Shown here one piece after another: positions 45,389 through 55,713 of a stretch of DNA of 64,000 nt. The translations under genes and the position numbers were made by a program. Location: positions 211,361-275,360 of the forward strand of contig NZ_ADAQ01000013.1 in the NCBI RefSeq assembly GCF_000176515.1, read 5' to 3'. Within the stretch, counting starts at the first letter, position 1. Each line of letters starts with the position of its first letter. Source of the stretch: Grimontia hollisae CIP 101886. GTDB taxonomy: Bacteria > Pseudomonadota > Gammaproteobacteria > Enterobacterales > Vibrionaceae. The notes under the pieces were generated by a model. It was not told the origin of the DNA, did no database searches, and worked only from the letters and a program-made list of their open reading frames with translations.

Positions 45389-47392
45389 TTAGCTGTTTAG
45401 CTTTTTCGCCAAATCTAAAGTGATCGCCGCTGCTTCATCAAGATAAGCATCTGGCTCTTCATAATCATTGGGAACGTCTTCCAATGATTTGAACAGCTTC
45501 TTACCCAGCATTTTCTGGCGGTCATTCAATCTGGCCAAGCGTTTTTTATCCGCATCTTGTTGCTCAGAAATACGTATTTTCTCACTCAGGGAGATAACAT
45601 TCTTGTCTTTCTCAGCCTTATATTCAGCAATATCACTCAAGATAAAACCAAACTCCGCATCATTCTTAATGCGTTGCTGATGGTTTTGATCCAGTGCAGG
45701 CACAATTTTCCTTAACGTGTCGCTGGATTGATAAGCGGCAGGGCTGATGCTATCCCAAGGCAGTGCATTATCTTCAACACTCTCCCCTGTTTCTGACGGA
45801 TCGACCGCTGTTGGGAAAGCAATGTCTGGCACCACGCCAAGGTGCTGTGTACTACCACCATCTATCCGATAGAACTTTTGAATCGTGTATTGAACATGAC
45901 CCAACGGTTTATCAAACAAATCGTAGATATGGTTGAGAGAACGATGTTGCTGCACTGTCCCTTTACCAAACGACTGTTCACCAAGAATGACGGCACGACC
46001 GTAATCTTGAAGCGCTGCCGCAAAAATTTCTGATGCTGATGCTGAGTATCGGTTAATCAGTACCGTTAATGGGCCCTTGTAAGAGACCGCATTGTCGCTG
46101 TCGCTGTTAACTTTTACCCGACCATAACTGTCACGTACCTGCACCACCGGGCCATTTTCAATAAACAGTCCCGTCAGTGCAGACGCTTCACTCAATGCGC
46201 CACCGCCATTATTGCGGAGGTCCATAACAATACCGGCAACGTTTTCCGCTTTGAGTTTGGCGATTTCTTTTTTGGTATCTTCTGCGAGACCGACATAGAA
46301 ACTCGGCACAGAAATGACACCGACTTTGTCTTTACCTTGTTGAATCACCTCGGATTTCACGGCACGATCTTCCAAGCGAATTTTATCACGCACAAGTGTG
46401 ACAGTGTAACTCTTGGCATTCGCCCCGTCAGGCAGGATCTGAAGCAATACTTTACTGCCTTTTGGTCCTTTGATCAGCTGAACAACGTCATCAAGACGCC
46501 ACCCAATCACATCAACGACTTTTTCTTTATCCTGGCCCACACCAATGATGCGGTCACCTGGAGAAAGCTTTTTAGATTTTGATGCAGGACCACCGGCAAC
46601 CAGTGAGCGAATCACAGTAAAGTCATCTTCAGCCTGAAGCACGGCACCGATACCTTCCAGTGAAAGGTTCATTTCCGACTGAAATTGCTCAGCATTGCGT
46701 GGAGAAAGATAACTGGTGTGTGGATCTACTTCTCTGGCAAATGCGTTCAGGTAAATCTGGAAAACGTCCTCACTTTTGGTTTGTGTTAGACGCTTCAGTG
46801 CACTGTTATAACGCTTTGACAACGTTTCCTGAATTTCTGGCCAGGTTTTTCCTGCCAATTTCAAGTTCAGTGCGTCGTTTTTAACGCGTTGGCGCCAAAG
46901 TTCATTGAGTTCAGCATCGTCCTTTGCCCAAGGGAGTTCGCTGCGATCAATCACCATCTCTTCGTTTTCATCGAACGTGATCTCGTTGTCCAATAACGTC
47001 AGTGCGTATTTATAACGATCAAACCGACTGCGAAGAGACACATTGAAGATATCGTAGGCCGCAGACGTATCACCTGAGCGCAGTTGTTCATCTAAACTCA
47101 ATCGCCATTTAGATAACGCATCCACCTCTTTCTGGGTCAGGAAAAGACGGTTAAAGTCGAGTGTTTCGAGATAGCGGTCAAATACGGCGGCGGAGAATTC
47201 ATCATCCAGTTGGAATTGTTTGTAATGTGACTTCTCAAAACGACGGGTAATACGCTTGCTGGCAGTTTCATGCTGGGGTTCAGAAACCAAAGTAGGCAAC
47301 TCAGCAGCATTGTAATTGGCCTCAAGGGCATGGGCGGATGCCGCCAGCAAAAAGCTGGCAGCAATCGCGGAAAAGCGAAATCGACAAATCAT
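45389..47392 (-). CDS. prc: Carboxy-terminal (tail-specific) protease Prc
   Basis: Prc is a periplasmic S41 protease that trims or degrades proteins from the C-terminus, including FtsI and peptidoglycan hydrolases with NlpI. The 667-aa protein has a Sec signal peptide (ending ASAHA), a long N-terminal helical domain, a PDZ domain (about 235-320, GGPASKSKKLSPGDRIIGVG), and the catalytic Ser-Lys pair in RYSASASEIFAAAL and GEQSFGKGTVQ, then a C-terminal DUF3340 region. It is the last gene of a probable msrC-proQ-prc operon, 17 bp after proQ, as in E. coli. Confidence 0.96.
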   Translation of the reverse strand: MICRFRFSAIAASFLLAASAHALEANYNAAELPTLVSEPQHETASKRITRRFEKSHYKQFQLDDEFSAAVFDRYLETLDFNRLFLTQKEVDALSKWRLSLDEQLRSGDTSAAYDIFNVSLRSRFDRYKYALTLLDNEITFDENEEMVIDRSELPWAKDDAELNELWRQRVKNDALNLKLAGKTWPEIQETLSKRYNSALKRLTQTKSEDVFQIYLNAFAREVDPHTSYLSPRNAEQFQSEMNLSLEGIGAVLQAEDDFTVIRSLVAGGPASKSKKLSPGDRIIGVGQDKEKVVDVIGWRLDDVVQLIKGPKGSKVLLQILPDGANAKSYTVTLVRDKIRLEDRAVKSEVIQQGKDKVGVISVPSFYVGLAEDTKKEIAKLKAENVAGIVMDLRNNGGGALSEASALTGLFIENGPVVQVRDSYGRVKVNSDSDNAVSYKGPLTVLINRYSASASEIFAAALQDYGRAVILGEQSFGKGTVQQHRSLNHIYDLFDKPLGHVQYTIQKFYRIDGGSTQHLGVVPDIAFPTAVDPSETGESVEDNALPWDSISPAAYQSSDTLRKIVPALDQNHQQRIKNDAEFGFILSDIAEYKAEKDKNVISLSEKIRISEQQDADKKRLARLNDRQKMLGKKLFKSLEDVPNDYEEPDAYLDEAAAITLDLAKKLNS

Positions 47393-47409
47393 GCGTCGAG
47401 GGATCTCCT

Positions 47410-48066
47410 TTACGAACTGAGGTGCTCCGCTTTTACCAGCATGGTCAGGCCATTACTTAAACGGACACGGACCTCGTCCTTGTTGAGTTCTACAATGGTG
47501 GCAGCCATATTGCCATTGCCCATATTAACATTGACATCTTTACCTACGACAATGTCTTCAGCCTTGAGTTCGCGACGCGGTGCCGCAGGCTTCTTCTCTA
47601 GCTTAGTATTTTTTGAATTTGCTGGTCGAGGTTTTGATGGGTTAGCTGTTGATTTATTTGATTTTGGTGATTTTCTGGCTTTTGCATCACCTTTTTTATC
47701 ACCACTTTTCGCCGCTTGCTCTTTACGGCGTTCTGCTGCGCGTGCTTTGCTTTCTGCCAAGGCTGTTTGTGCATGGTCGATATGCTCTTGCTCAAGTTCG
47801 CCACAATCATTCCCATCCAGATCGACACGAACAGCGCCTGCTTTCACGCCGTATAGGTAACGCCAGGAAGAGGTATATTGACGCAACGCAGCTCGGAGTT
47901 GAGTTTTACTTACTTTCGGGTCATCAGCAAGACGCTCTGCCAAGTCTTGGAAAATGCCAATTTTCAGAGGGCGAGCTTCCCCCTCAAGGGTAAAACATAG
48001 TGGGAAACGTTCAGCGATATAGGCAATGACTTGTTTGCTGTTGGCCAGTTTTTCAGTGTTTTCCAT
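47410..48066 (-). CDS. proQ: RNA chaperone ProQ
   Basis: ProQ is a global RNA-binding protein that acts on sRNAs and mRNA 3' ends. The 218-aa protein has the FinO-like N-domain ([37 protein letters not shown]...[21 protein letters not shown]), a lysine-rich low-complexity linker (about 115-165), and the Tudor-like C-domain ([43 protein letters not shown]). The ATG at 48066 (MENTEKL) has an AGGAAG site, so the eight upstream codons are unlikely to be used. It is upstream of prc. Confidence 0.95.
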   Translation of the reverse strand: MENTEKLANSKQVIAYIAERFPLCFTLEGEARPLKIGIFQDLAERLADDPKVSKTQLRAALRQYTSSWRYLYGVKAGAVRVDLDGNDCGELEQEHIDHAQTALAESKARAAERRKEQAAKSGDKKGDAKARKSPKSNKSTANPSKPRPANSKNTKLEKKPAAPRRELKAEDIVVGKDVNVNMGNGNMAATIVELNKDEVRVRLSNGLTMLVKAEHLSS

Positions 48067-48180
48067 TTTTCTTCCTGTCTCATTGCTCAATTATGGCAAT
48101 AGAGAGTGTGTACAAGTTAACAAATTAAGTGCTGCGTATTATAGATACCTGTGCTTGAAAAACCACAGAGAAGCTTCAAT

Positions 48181-48639
48181 TTAGAGGTGTTTTTGCAATT
48201 CATTGACCAATAAAGTGAGTCCGGTTTCATCCTCTTGATCAAATCTTGCTTTTTTTGGCGAATCTATATCCAACACACCAATGCATTTTTCGCCTTGGTA
48301 CAAGGGTAAAACAATTTCTGAGTTGCTCGCTGCATCACATACGATATGGTCATCGAAAAGATGAACGTCTTCGACACGTTCAATCCTACGGTTAGAAAAA
48401 GCACGTCCGCATACCCCGCGCCCATAAGGTATCCTCACACAAGCAGGTTTCCCCTGGAAGGGCCCCAAAACGAGTTCGCTGCCATCATCAAGATAAAATC
48501 CCGCCCAGTTGATGTCGTCAACCGACTGAAACAAAAGCGCACTGATGTTTGACAGGTTTGCGATAAGATTGGGTTCATCCTGGATGAGAGAAACCGCCTG
48601 GCGGGTGAAAAGAGAATAAAAATCCGCTTTGTTTTCCAT
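48181..48639 (-). CDS. msrC: Free methionine-(R)-sulfoxide reductase MsrC (YebR)
   Basis: This GAF-domain enzyme reduces free methionine-R-sulfoxide. The 152-aa protein has the three family cysteines in KPACVRIPYGRGVCGRA and DDHIVCDAASNSEIVLP, and ends with IGVLDIDSPKKARFDQEDE, a GAF signature. Length is normal. It lies 114 bp upstream of proQ on the same strand, the yebR-proQ-prc order of E. coli. Confidence 0.93.
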   Translation of the reverse strand: MENKADFYSLFTRQAVSLIQDEPNLIANLSNISALLFQSVDDINWAGFYLDDGSELVLGPFQGKPACVRIPYGRGVCGRAFSNRRIERVEDVHLFDDHIVCDAASNSEIVLPLYQGEKCIGVLDIDSPKKARFDQEDETGLTLLVNELQKHL

Positions 48640-48913
48640 ATTTATACGACGTCCTAAATTTTCTGACTCCCTACGATAGGCAAAATGGGCGACCTATTCA
48701 ATCATGGCGTTGACCGTTTCCTCCCCTTTTGGTGGCGGTCAGGAATAAAAATCACGTGCCCTACACTAATGGATTGATTAAGATGCCTATTTGTTGAAGT
48801 GACTCACTCAGGCTTCTTCCCGTCCTCTCTGCACGAGAAAAAGTTGTAGGCTCCTACGGATTGGATGTATACCAAACCACCGTACTGATATAAAGAAAGG
48901 GGAAAGATCTGCT

Positions 48914-50122
48914 ATGCATGTGCTGAAATGTACGTCATGCGATCTGTTGGTACATGTCGTACCTGTCGCAAGAGGTTTCTGTGCGCGCTGTCCATCCTGT
49001 GGCACCCGTGTTATCAAGAACTCTTCGATCAGCCTGTCTGGTGAACGGGCGCTCGCGTTAGCTGCTTTGGTTCTGTTTTTTCCTGCCCAGTTTTACGCGC
49101 TGGTCTCGATTGAGTTGCTTGGTGTGCCATTATCGACGACGGTAACAAGTGGCAGTGTTATCCTGTTGGAAAGTTTTCCTTTTGTTGGTGCATTGGTCAT
49201 TTTTTGCGTCGCTGTTGCCCCCCTGCTGTACTTGCTCACTATTCTTGTATCCAATATTTCAGTCTCATTCAGGAATGCCCGGGTTCTGTACTACAGCTCA
49301 TCAGTTTTAAAGGTCATCCGCCACTGGGTGATGGTTGATGTTTTTCTGGTCAGCCTAGCCGTTGGGTGTTTTAAGGTTCAGGATTTTGCGGACATCAGCG
49401 TTGATGCAGGCTTGCTGAGCTTTGTGTTGCTACAGGTGTTAACAGCCGTGTTACTGTCAAGGGTTTCGCCTAAACGGTATTGGGACGCAATGGGCGAGAG
49501 CCAAAACCAACAGGATGAGAATGAGGAAGCCCCTCTGGCCTCTGAGGCCCTGATTGGATGTAGTCTTTGTGGACTTACGCAGTCGGCTCACCATCAACAT
49601 TGCACCCGTTGCGGCAAGAGATTAGAGCACCGGGTATTCCAAAGTATTCAAAAAACCTGGGCGTCATTGCTCGCCGCCGTCGTGTTTATTTTCCCCGCCA
49701 ACCTCTATCCGATTTCGATATTGCTGACAAACGGTAAAAGGCTGGAGGACACCATTTTTTCCGGTGTCGCCTCTTTGATTAAACAAGGTATGTACGGCAT
49801 TGCCATCATTATCTTTACGGCGAGTATTATTGTGCCAGTGGTTAAAATTATATGTCTGGCGTACATCCTGCTTTGTATTCACTTTAAGGTTGAATCTGGC
49901 AGGAAGTTGCGCATGAAGCTGTACCGGTTTGTTAAATGGATTGGAAAATGGTCAATGATGGACCTTTGTGTTATCGCCATCATGGTGTCACTGATTGACC
50001 GTGGCAACCTTCTCGATTTTACACCAGGACCTGGTGCCATCGCTTTTGGGCTCGTTGTGGTACTCACTATGATTGCTGCTGAAAGCCTGGATTCACGACT
50101 TATTTGGGATAAGTATGAGTAA
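48914..50122 (+). CDS. letA: Lipid-transport membrane protein LetA (PqiA-like, YebS)
   Basis: LetA is the inner-membrane partner of the MCE-protein LetB in phospholipid transport between the membranes. The 402-aa protein has two PqiA modules, each led by a zinc ribbon (CTSCDLLV...CARCPSCG and CSLCGLTQ...HCTRCGKR) and followed by four hydrophobic helices; motifs such as LFFPAQFYALVSI and VFIFPANLYPISIL repeat in both halves. It overlaps letB by 8 bp. It is the start of a two-gene operon divergent from msrC. Confidence 0.92.
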   Translation: MHVLKCTSCDLLVHVVPVARGFCARCPSCGTRVIKNSSISLSGERALALAALVLFFPAQFYALVSIELLGVPLSTTVTSGSVILLESFPFVGALVIFCVAVAPLLYLLTILVSNISVSFRNARVLYYSSSVLKVIRHWVMVDVFLVSLAVGCFKVQDFADISVDAGLLSFVLLQVLTAVLLSRVSPKRYWDAMGESQNQQDENEEAPLASEALIGCSLCGLTQSAHHQHCTRCGKRLEHRVFQSIQKTWASLLAAVVFIFPANLYPISILLTNGKRLEDTIFSGVASLIKQGMYGIAIIIFTASIIVPVVKIICLAYILLCIHFKVESGRKLRMKLYRFVKWIGKWSMMDLCVIAIMVSLIDRGNLLDFTPGPGAIAFGLVVVLTMIAAESLDSRLIWDKYE

Positions 50123-52739
50123 TGTTGAAGACTCTCGAGTCAACGATCCTGTCATTAAAAAAGACAAGAGCATTTCGCCACTTTGGATTTTCACCCTACT
50201 GGCTTTCGTCCTTGCAGGTTGGCTTCTCTATAAATCCGTTAATGAAGCCGGTGAGCGAATTGAAATCTTTTTTACCGACGCACAAGGTATTGAAGCGGGC
50301 CGAACTACCATCCGTTATCAAGGTCTTGAAGTCGGTATCATCCGCAAAGTGACACTTTCTGATGATCTGAAAAGCATTTCTGCCGAAGCTGAAATCTACC
50401 CAGAAGCGAAGAAAATCCTTCGTGAGAATACGGTTTTCTGGGTGGTCCGTCCCCGAGCCTCTATCACTGGCATTAGTGGTCTTGATGCACTGGTGACGGG
50501 TAATTACATTGCAGTCCAACCCGGTACCGGCGATGAAAAAACGACGTTTGTTGCCGCTGAAGAACCACCGGTTGACGCATTTGGCGACGATGGTCTGCGT
50601 ATCCAACTTCAAGCACCTGATCTTGGTTCAATCAGTGTTGGCTCTGGGGTCTACTTTAAAAAGATCCGCGTCGGCGAAGTGATAGGTTATCGCTTAACGC
50701 CCGACAGCCAAAACGTGACACTGTCACTTAACATCAAAAGTGAATATGCCAAATTGGTCACCAAACAAAGCAGATTCTGGAATGTGAGTGGCATTAAAGC
50801 CGACATTGGTTTAAGTGGTGTCGATGTAAATATCGAAAACCTTGCGTCGGTGATTGCCGGTGGTATTGCTTTTGATTCCCCGGAAGGCGGCGAAGCTGCG
50901 CAACCGCTGGACATGTTTACGCTCTACACATCTATCAACGATACAGAGCGTGGTCTGCCAATCACCATTAAATTGCCGGAAGATCACGGTATTACCAACC
51001 CAGAATCCCCTATCCTTTACCAAGGATTAGAAGTAGGCAGACTGAATGGCATTCACTTCAACAACGATTTCAGTGGCACTGAGGCAACGGCGAATATCAA
51101 TCCATCCATGGCCTGGCTGCTCAAATCAGACAGTGAATTCCTGATTGAGAAGCCGGAAATATCATTAAGTGGTGTAAAACGCCTTTCTAACCTTATTATC
51201 GGTAATACGCTTTCGATCAAACCCGGAAAAGGTGACGATGCGACAACCTTTACTGCCGTGACACACAACGCGTTGATTGAACAAGATCCGCGTTCACTGG
51301 TGGTGACGGTGTCGTCTGAAAGCAGCTGGGGATTAAAAGAAGGTACCAACGTCCTTTATCGCGGTGTTCAGGTCGGTTTTGTAAAAAACATCACGCTCAG
51401 TGATGAAGATGTAAAAATGCAACTTGTTATCCACCCCGACCACAAACACCTGGTTAAAGGGGGTTCACGTTTCTTTATTCTGGGAGGCGCCACAGGGCAG
51501 ATCAATGCAGACGGTGTCGAGTTCAGCATTCCTGCCGTCGCGCAAATGGTAGAGCCCGCTATCAGCTTTACCAGCACCGGTACCGACAAACCACTTGCGG
51601 AATACTCTTTGTTCAAGTCTGACATTCAGGCGAGAAACGCCAAAGATGCCATCAAAGGTTACCAACGCTTCACCTTGATTGCCGACAAACTGCCTTCCGT
51701 GTCAGAAGGCAGCCCTGTGATGTACAAGAATTTCACTGTCGGTAAAGTGGAAAGCTTTGAACTGGATAAAACCCGTGTGAAAGTCACTGTTCAGGTTGAA
51801 AACCGTTATCGCCATTTGATCACCGGAAACACCGTGTTCTGGAATCATTCAGGTGTTGATATTGAAGCGGGCCTCAGTGGCGTTAAGATTGACACAGGCT
51901 CACTGAAGTCCATCGTTTCTGGTGGTATTTCCTTTGGTGATATTAAAGGCATCGAAAACCGTGCAGGATCAGACTGGAAACTCTATGACAGCTTTACTGA
52001 CGCGCAAAACTATGGACTGAAACTGACGTTTGATGCCGAAGACGCCAGTGGCCTGACAACAGGCAGCAAAATCAAGTATCAAGGCGTCAATGTCGGTGAA
52101 GTAACGGGGCTTTCTCCTGCTTTCCAGACCGATGGCGTGACCATCAGTGCAATGATTTACCCTGAATTTGCAGATCAACTGGCCCGCGCGACCAGTTATT
52201 TCTGGGTAGCGAAGCCATCGCTTAGCCTGACAAAAACAGAAAACCTTGATTCCCTGTTCGGTTCTTATATTTCTGTGGTACCGGGTAAAGGCAACAAACG
52301 TCAATCTTTTGAGCTGCATAAATCCGCAGAATATGCAGGTGGTCTGTCACTAGTGCTGGAGAGCGAAAGCCGTGGTTCAGTGACCGTTGGTACCCCTATC
52401 CTGTTCAGGGATTTTGAGGTGGGTTCTGTCACAGGCGTGCGGCTGGGACGTTTTGCTGACCGGGTATTGATCGAAGTGAAGATCAGTGATGACTACAAAC
52501 ATTTAGTTCGCAACAATACCGTGTTCTGGAACCAGTCCGGGGTCGATGTATCCATTGGTATTACCGGCGCAAACATTCGCAGCGGAACACTGGATAGCAT
52601 ATTGAAAGGCGGCATTGCCTTTGCCACCCCACCGGGTGATGCATTGGCTAAACCGGCCCGTTCAGACCAACATTTCCTGTTGCATAAAGCCCCTCAGGAA
52701 GAGTGGACGTCGTGGCGAACCGCCATCCCTTATTTCTAG
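50115..52739 (+). CDS. letB: MCE-domain tunnel protein LetB (PqiB-like, YebT)
   Basis: LetB forms a long periplasmic hexameric tube that carries lipids. The 874-aa protein has one N-terminal membrane helix (WIFTLLAFVLAGWLLY) and seven MCE repeats, each with a VGxV-type turn: RYQGLEVGIIRKV, YFKKIRVGEVIGY, LYQGLEVGRLNGI, LYRGVQVGFVKNI, MYKNFTVGKVESF, KYQGVNVGEVTGL and LFRDFEVGSVTGV. Seven repeats and this length match E. coli LetB. The open frame begins 14 codons earlier, but ATG 50115 fits the family start. A matS site lies at 50715-50727. Confidence 0.95.
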   Translation: MSNVEDSRVNDPVIKKDKSISPLWIFTLLAFVLAGWLLYKSVNEAGERIEIFFTDAQGIEAGRTTIRYQGLEVGIIRKVTLSDDLKSISAEAEIYPEAKKILRENTVFWVVRPRASITGISGLDALVTGNYIAVQPGTGDEKTTFVAAEEPPVDAFGDDGLRIQLQAPDLGSISVGSGVYFKKIRVGEVIGYRLTPDSQNVTLSLNIKSEYAKLVTKQSRFWNVSGIKADIGLSGVDVNIENLASVIAGGIAFDSPEGGEAAQPLDMFTLYTSINDTERGLPITIKLPEDHGITNPESPILYQGLEVGRLNGIHFNNDFSGTEATANINPSMAWLLKSDSEFLIEKPEISLSGVKRLSNLIIGNTLSIKPGKGDDATTFTAVTHNALIEQDPRSLVVTVSSESSWGLKEGTNVLYRGVQVGFVKNITLSDEDVKMQLVIHPDHKHLVKGGSRFFILGGATGQINADGVEFSIPAVAQMVEPAISFTSTGTDKPLAEYSLFKSDIQARNAKDAIKGYQRFTLIADKLPSVSEGSPVMYKNFTVGKVESFELDKTRVKVTVQVENRYRHLITGNTVFWNHSGVDIEAGLSGVKIDTGSLKSIVSGGISFGDIKGIENRAGSDWKLYDSFTDAQNYGLKLTFDAEDASGLTTGSKIKYQGVNVGEVTGLSPAFQTDGVTISAMIYPEFADQLARATSYFWVAKPSLSLTKTENLDSLFGSYISVVPGKGNKRQSFELHKSAEYAGGLSLVLESESRGSVTVGTPILFRDFEVGSVTGVRLGRFADRVLIEVKISDDYKHLVRNNTVFWNQSGVDVSIGITGANIRSGTLDSILKGGIAFATPPGDALAKPARSDQHFLLHKAPQEEWTSWRTAIPYF
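50715..50727. other. matS site (MatP binding)
   Basis: GTGACACTGTCAC, a perfect matS match. Inside letB, right of dif. Confidence 0.87.
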
Positions 52740-52760
52740 CGTCAGCTTTCCTGACGTCGA

Positions 52761-52790
52761 AAGCGCGGGTTCTATCCCGCGCTTTTTCTT
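52761..52790 (+). terminator. Terminator after letAB
   Basis: A perfect 9-bp stem AAGCGCGGG/CCCGCGCTT with loop TTCTAT, followed by a T run; 21 bp after the letB stop. Confidence 0.88.
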
Positions 52791-52874
52791 TATCTACCTC
52801 CGTTCCCGCTGGTTTCCCGTCGTTATTTTTTTTACACTTCGGCATTACTTCAACACCATCAAGAGACCTTTCAG

Positions 52875-54305
52875 GTGCACCCAAACATTAAGATCCCGGC
52901 ATCGTTCTTAAACCAGATAGAACAGATCCTGCCTCCCCATCTTTCCATGAATGATTTTATCGAGGCTTGTAAACGTCCATTGCGACGCAGCCTTCGCGTG
53001 AACACCTTAAAAATCTCCGTGGCGGATTTTCTTGAGCGGGCCAATGAAAAAGGCTGGAAACTTTCTCCGGTACCCTGGTGTGACACCGGTTTCTGGCTGG
53101 ATGACTATGACGAAGATACCGTGCCACTAGGGAATACGGCTGAACACATGGCAGGGCTTTTCTATATACAAGAAGCAAGCTCCATGCTCCCTGTCACTGC
53201 CCTCCTCCAGAACACTACTGAGCTGGAGTACGTGCTGGACATGGCCGCCGCTCCGGGGTCCAAAACCACGCAAATCGCCGCGGCACTCAATAACAACGGT
53301 GTACTGGTCGCCAACGAGTATTCTGCAAGCCGGGTAAAAGTGTTGCACGCAAACCTGTTGCGATGTGGCGTGCTGAATACAGCGCTGACTAACTACGATG
53401 GTCGGGTATTTGGTGGCTGGCTGCCTGAAATGTTTGATGCCGTGTTACTGGATGCCCCTTGTTCAGGCGAAGGCACCATTCGCAAAGATGCGGATGCATT
53501 CAGTAACTGGAGTCTGGAATCGGTTCAGGAAATCGCACAAACCCAAAGGGATCTTATCACCAGTGCATTTCACGCCCTGAAACCTGGCGGGGTAATGGTG
53601 TATTCAACTTGTACGCTAAACCATGATGAAAACCAGCATATCTGCCATTACATCAAAGAAACCTTTGGTGATGCTGTTGAGTTCGAGCCGTTAAACAATT
53701 TGTTTGAGGGAGCTGAGGCTGCGTGTACTGACGAAGGATTCCTCCATGTCTTCCCGCAAATCTTCGACAGTGAAGGCTTCTTTGTGGCCAAACTTCGCAA
53801 GACAGCGAGTGTCGGTTCAGAAATGGTGAAAAAGCGCCCACGTAAATTCCCTTTCCAAAAAGCATCAGGTAAGGATTCACAGGCCGTGTATAAAGCACTG
53901 GATGAAACGCTTGGCCTTCACGTGCCAGCGTCGTCCAATGTCTGGCTGCGCGATAAAGAAGTCTGGATATTTCCGTCAGCAGTCGATTCTTTACTCCCTG
54001 AGATCAAATTCGACCGTATTGGCCTCAAGCTCGCGGAAACCCATAAAAAAGGGTATCGCTGGCAACATGAAACCATTATGGCGCTGGCTAAAGGCAATGA
54101 GCCTAAGTGTGTTGAGCTGACAGTTGATGACGCTAAAGAGTGGTATATGGGACGGGATATTCGGCCACAAAACCTGTCGGGTACAGGAGAAGTCATTGTC
54201 TGCTATCGCAAGCAACCTATCGGTATTGGAAAATGGGTAGGAAACAGAATCAAAAATGGCCTTCCAAGAGAGTTAGTTAGGGACGTCAATCTTTTCATTG
54301 AGTAG
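52875..54305 (+). CDS. rsmF: 16S rRNA m5C1407 methyltransferase RsmF (YebU)
   Basis: RsmF methylates C1407 of 16S rRNA using SAM. The 476-aa protein has the RNA-binding N-terminal block (RPLRRSLRVNTLKISVADFL), the SAM site DMAAAPGSKTTQIAA, the catalytic cysteines in DAPCSGEGTIRKD and YSTCTLNHDENQ, and the C-terminal PUA-like domain. It begins with GTG, for which only a weak AAGAGA site is seen. E. coli RsmF is 479 aa. It follows letB, the same order as yebS-yebT-yebU in E. coli, but a terminator separates them. Confidence 0.95.
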   Translation: MHPNIKIPASFLNQIEQILPPHLSMNDFIEACKRPLRRSLRVNTLKISVADFLERANEKGWKLSPVPWCDTGFWLDDYDEDTVPLGNTAEHMAGLFYIQEASSMLPVTALLQNTTELEYVLDMAAAPGSKTTQIAAALNNNGVLVANEYSASRVKVLHANLLRCGVLNTALTNYDGRVFGGWLPEMFDAVLLDAPCSGEGTIRKDADAFSNWSLESVQEIAQTQRDLITSAFHALKPGGVMVYSTCTLNHDENQHICHYIKETFGDAVEFEPLNNLFEGAEAACTDEGFLHVFPQIFDSEGFFVAKLRKTASVGSEMVKKRPRKFPFQKASGKDSQAVYKALDETLGLHVPASSNVWLRDKEVWIFPSAVDSLLPEIKFDRIGLKLAETHKKGYRWQHETIMALAKGNEPKCVELTVDDAKEWYMGRDIRPQNLSGTGEVIVCYRKQPIGIGKWVGNRIKNGLPRELVRDVNLFIE

Positions 54306-54423
54306 GCATTAATGAAATTCTCAATGATGAAACGTCGCCTGAGCCTCGCCCCAACTAGATTTAAAGAGTTACAAATCTCCATTTAAACCAGTTAGCGCAA
54401 GGCTCTTACGAGCCATTCCCCTA

Positions 54424-54457
54424 AGCCCGGAACAGGAATCGTTCCGGGCTCTTTTTA
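54424..54457 (+). terminator. Terminator after rsmF
   Basis: A perfect 10-bp stem (AGCCCGGAAC / GTTCCGGGCT) with a 7-base loop, followed by CTTTTTAT; about 120 bp after the rsmF stop. Confidence 0.85.
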
Positions 54458-54485
54458 TCTGACGGCATCACCAACCCTGCAGTCA

Positions 54486-54511
54486 CAAAAAAGGCCGCTT
54501 ACGCGACCTTT
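54486..54511 (-). terminator. Terminator after the S1-domain gene
   Basis: On the - strand the stem AGGTCGC / GCGGCCT (one G-T pair) with loop GTAA is followed by six T residues. It lies 20 bp beyond the stop at 54532. Confidence 0.75.
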
Positions 54512-54531
54512 CCAATTTTGCCGACCGGAAA

Positions 54532-55368
54532 TTATTTAATGAGATAGATTCCGTCTTTTTCAATGCGGATCCGGCGCTCCTTGTACAAGCCGCCGATTGT
54601 CTTCTTAAACGTCGCTTTACTGGTACGGAACAACTCAAAAATCTGATCCGGGCTACTCTTGTCGCTGACAGGCAGAAAACCGCCTTTGCGCTCAAGGGTA
54701 CGAATCACTTTTTCAGCCAAATCGTCAACTTTCCCTTTGCCCAGCTTTTGCAGGGACAGATCAATCTTGCCATCTTCGCGCACTTGTTTGATATAGGCTT
54801 TGAGGTGTTTGCCAATAAACAGTTTGCCGAACACTTCTGACTTGAACAACAAGCCGGAATGGGCATCGTTTACCGCACATTTGTAACCCAGTTCGGTTTC
54901 TTCCAGCACAGTGACATGCACCTGCTCGCCTTTCTTATAACGCGCGGGGGTTTTATCAAGGAACTTATTGAACTTGGTCGTGCCCACAATACGGCCTGAT
55001 GCATTGTCAACATACAGGTAAACCAAGTACTCTTTCCCTTCCTGCATCTTCACGCGCTGCTCACTGAATGGCACCAACAAGTCTTTCGGCAACCCCCAAT
55101 TCAGAAAAGCGCCAACGCGCGTTGTGCTGATGCACTTTAGCTTGGCAAACTGCCCTACCTGTGCGAGTGGCTTTTCCGTGGTTGCAATCACATCATCTTC
55201 TGAATCAAAGTAGATGAACACCTCAATTTCATCACCAACCAGCGTGCCTTTAGGGACATAGCGCTTTGGCAGCAAAATGTTGCCGTATTCACGCCCTCCG
55301 TCCACAAACACGCCAAATTCAACGTCTTTTACTACAGTGAGGTGATTCAACTGACCGATTTTTATCAT
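54532..55368 (-). CDS. S1-domain RNA-binding protein, CvfB/YitL family
   Basis: The 278-aa protein has tandem S1-like OB folds (IGQLNHLTVVKDVEFGVFVDGG..., then VGQFAKLKCISTTRVGAFLNWGLPKDLLVPFSEQ and a third around KAYIKQVREDGKIDLSLQ) and a C-terminal winged helix (PDQIFELFRTSKATFKKTIGGLYKERRIRIEKDGIYL). This is the CvfB (conserved virulence factor B)/YitL layout, known as RNA binding in Gram-positives; its target here is unknown. It is divergent from the DAHP synthase gene. Confidence 0.88.
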   Translation of the reverse strand: MIKIGQLNHLTVVKDVEFGVFVDGGREYGNILLPKRYVPKGTLVGDEIEVFIYFDSEDDVIATTEKPLAQVGQFAKLKCISTTRVGAFLNWGLPKDLLVPFSEQRVKMQEGKEYLVYLYVDNASGRIVGTTKFNKFLDKTPARYKKGEQVHVTVLEETELGYKCAVNDAHSGLLFKSEVFGKLFIGKHLKAYIKQVREDGKIDLSLQKLGKGKVDDLAEKVIRTLERKGGFLPVSDKSSPDQIFELFRTSKATFKKTIGGLYKERRIRIEKDGIYLIK

Positions 55369-55713
55369 GGATGTATTGCTCTTTCGTTTTAACCAAGGCG
55401 CAGTATACGGGATTTATACCACGATGTTTGCAGTTATTTGAATGGAATAACGGCCGCGTCATTTTGCAACCAATTGATTTCCTTTCATCCGACGGGAAAC
55501 ATACCCAGTGAGCTTCACGGATACAAGCGAAATTCATCCTCGTGTTTTATCCCGGCAAACCTGAAATCTGCTCGGTGTTTGTAGATCTTTCCGGTTAAAA
55601 CAACGGCAATAAATAGAATAAATGACTGAAAGGACAGATCCCTGCTTTTCTGTCACTGAAATTTTGCTATCTTACTGCCTTCGCAACAGCACTGACGTAA
55701 GGAAGGCAGCACC
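55369..55713. promoter_or_regulatory. Divergent promoter region between the S1-protein gene and the DAHP synthase gene
   Basis: These 345 bp hold no gene I can support. An extended -10-like TGCTATCTT (55665-55673) 40 bp before the DAHP synthase start is the best promoter candidate for it; no good -35 and no TrpR or TyrR operator could be recognised. Confidence 0.35.
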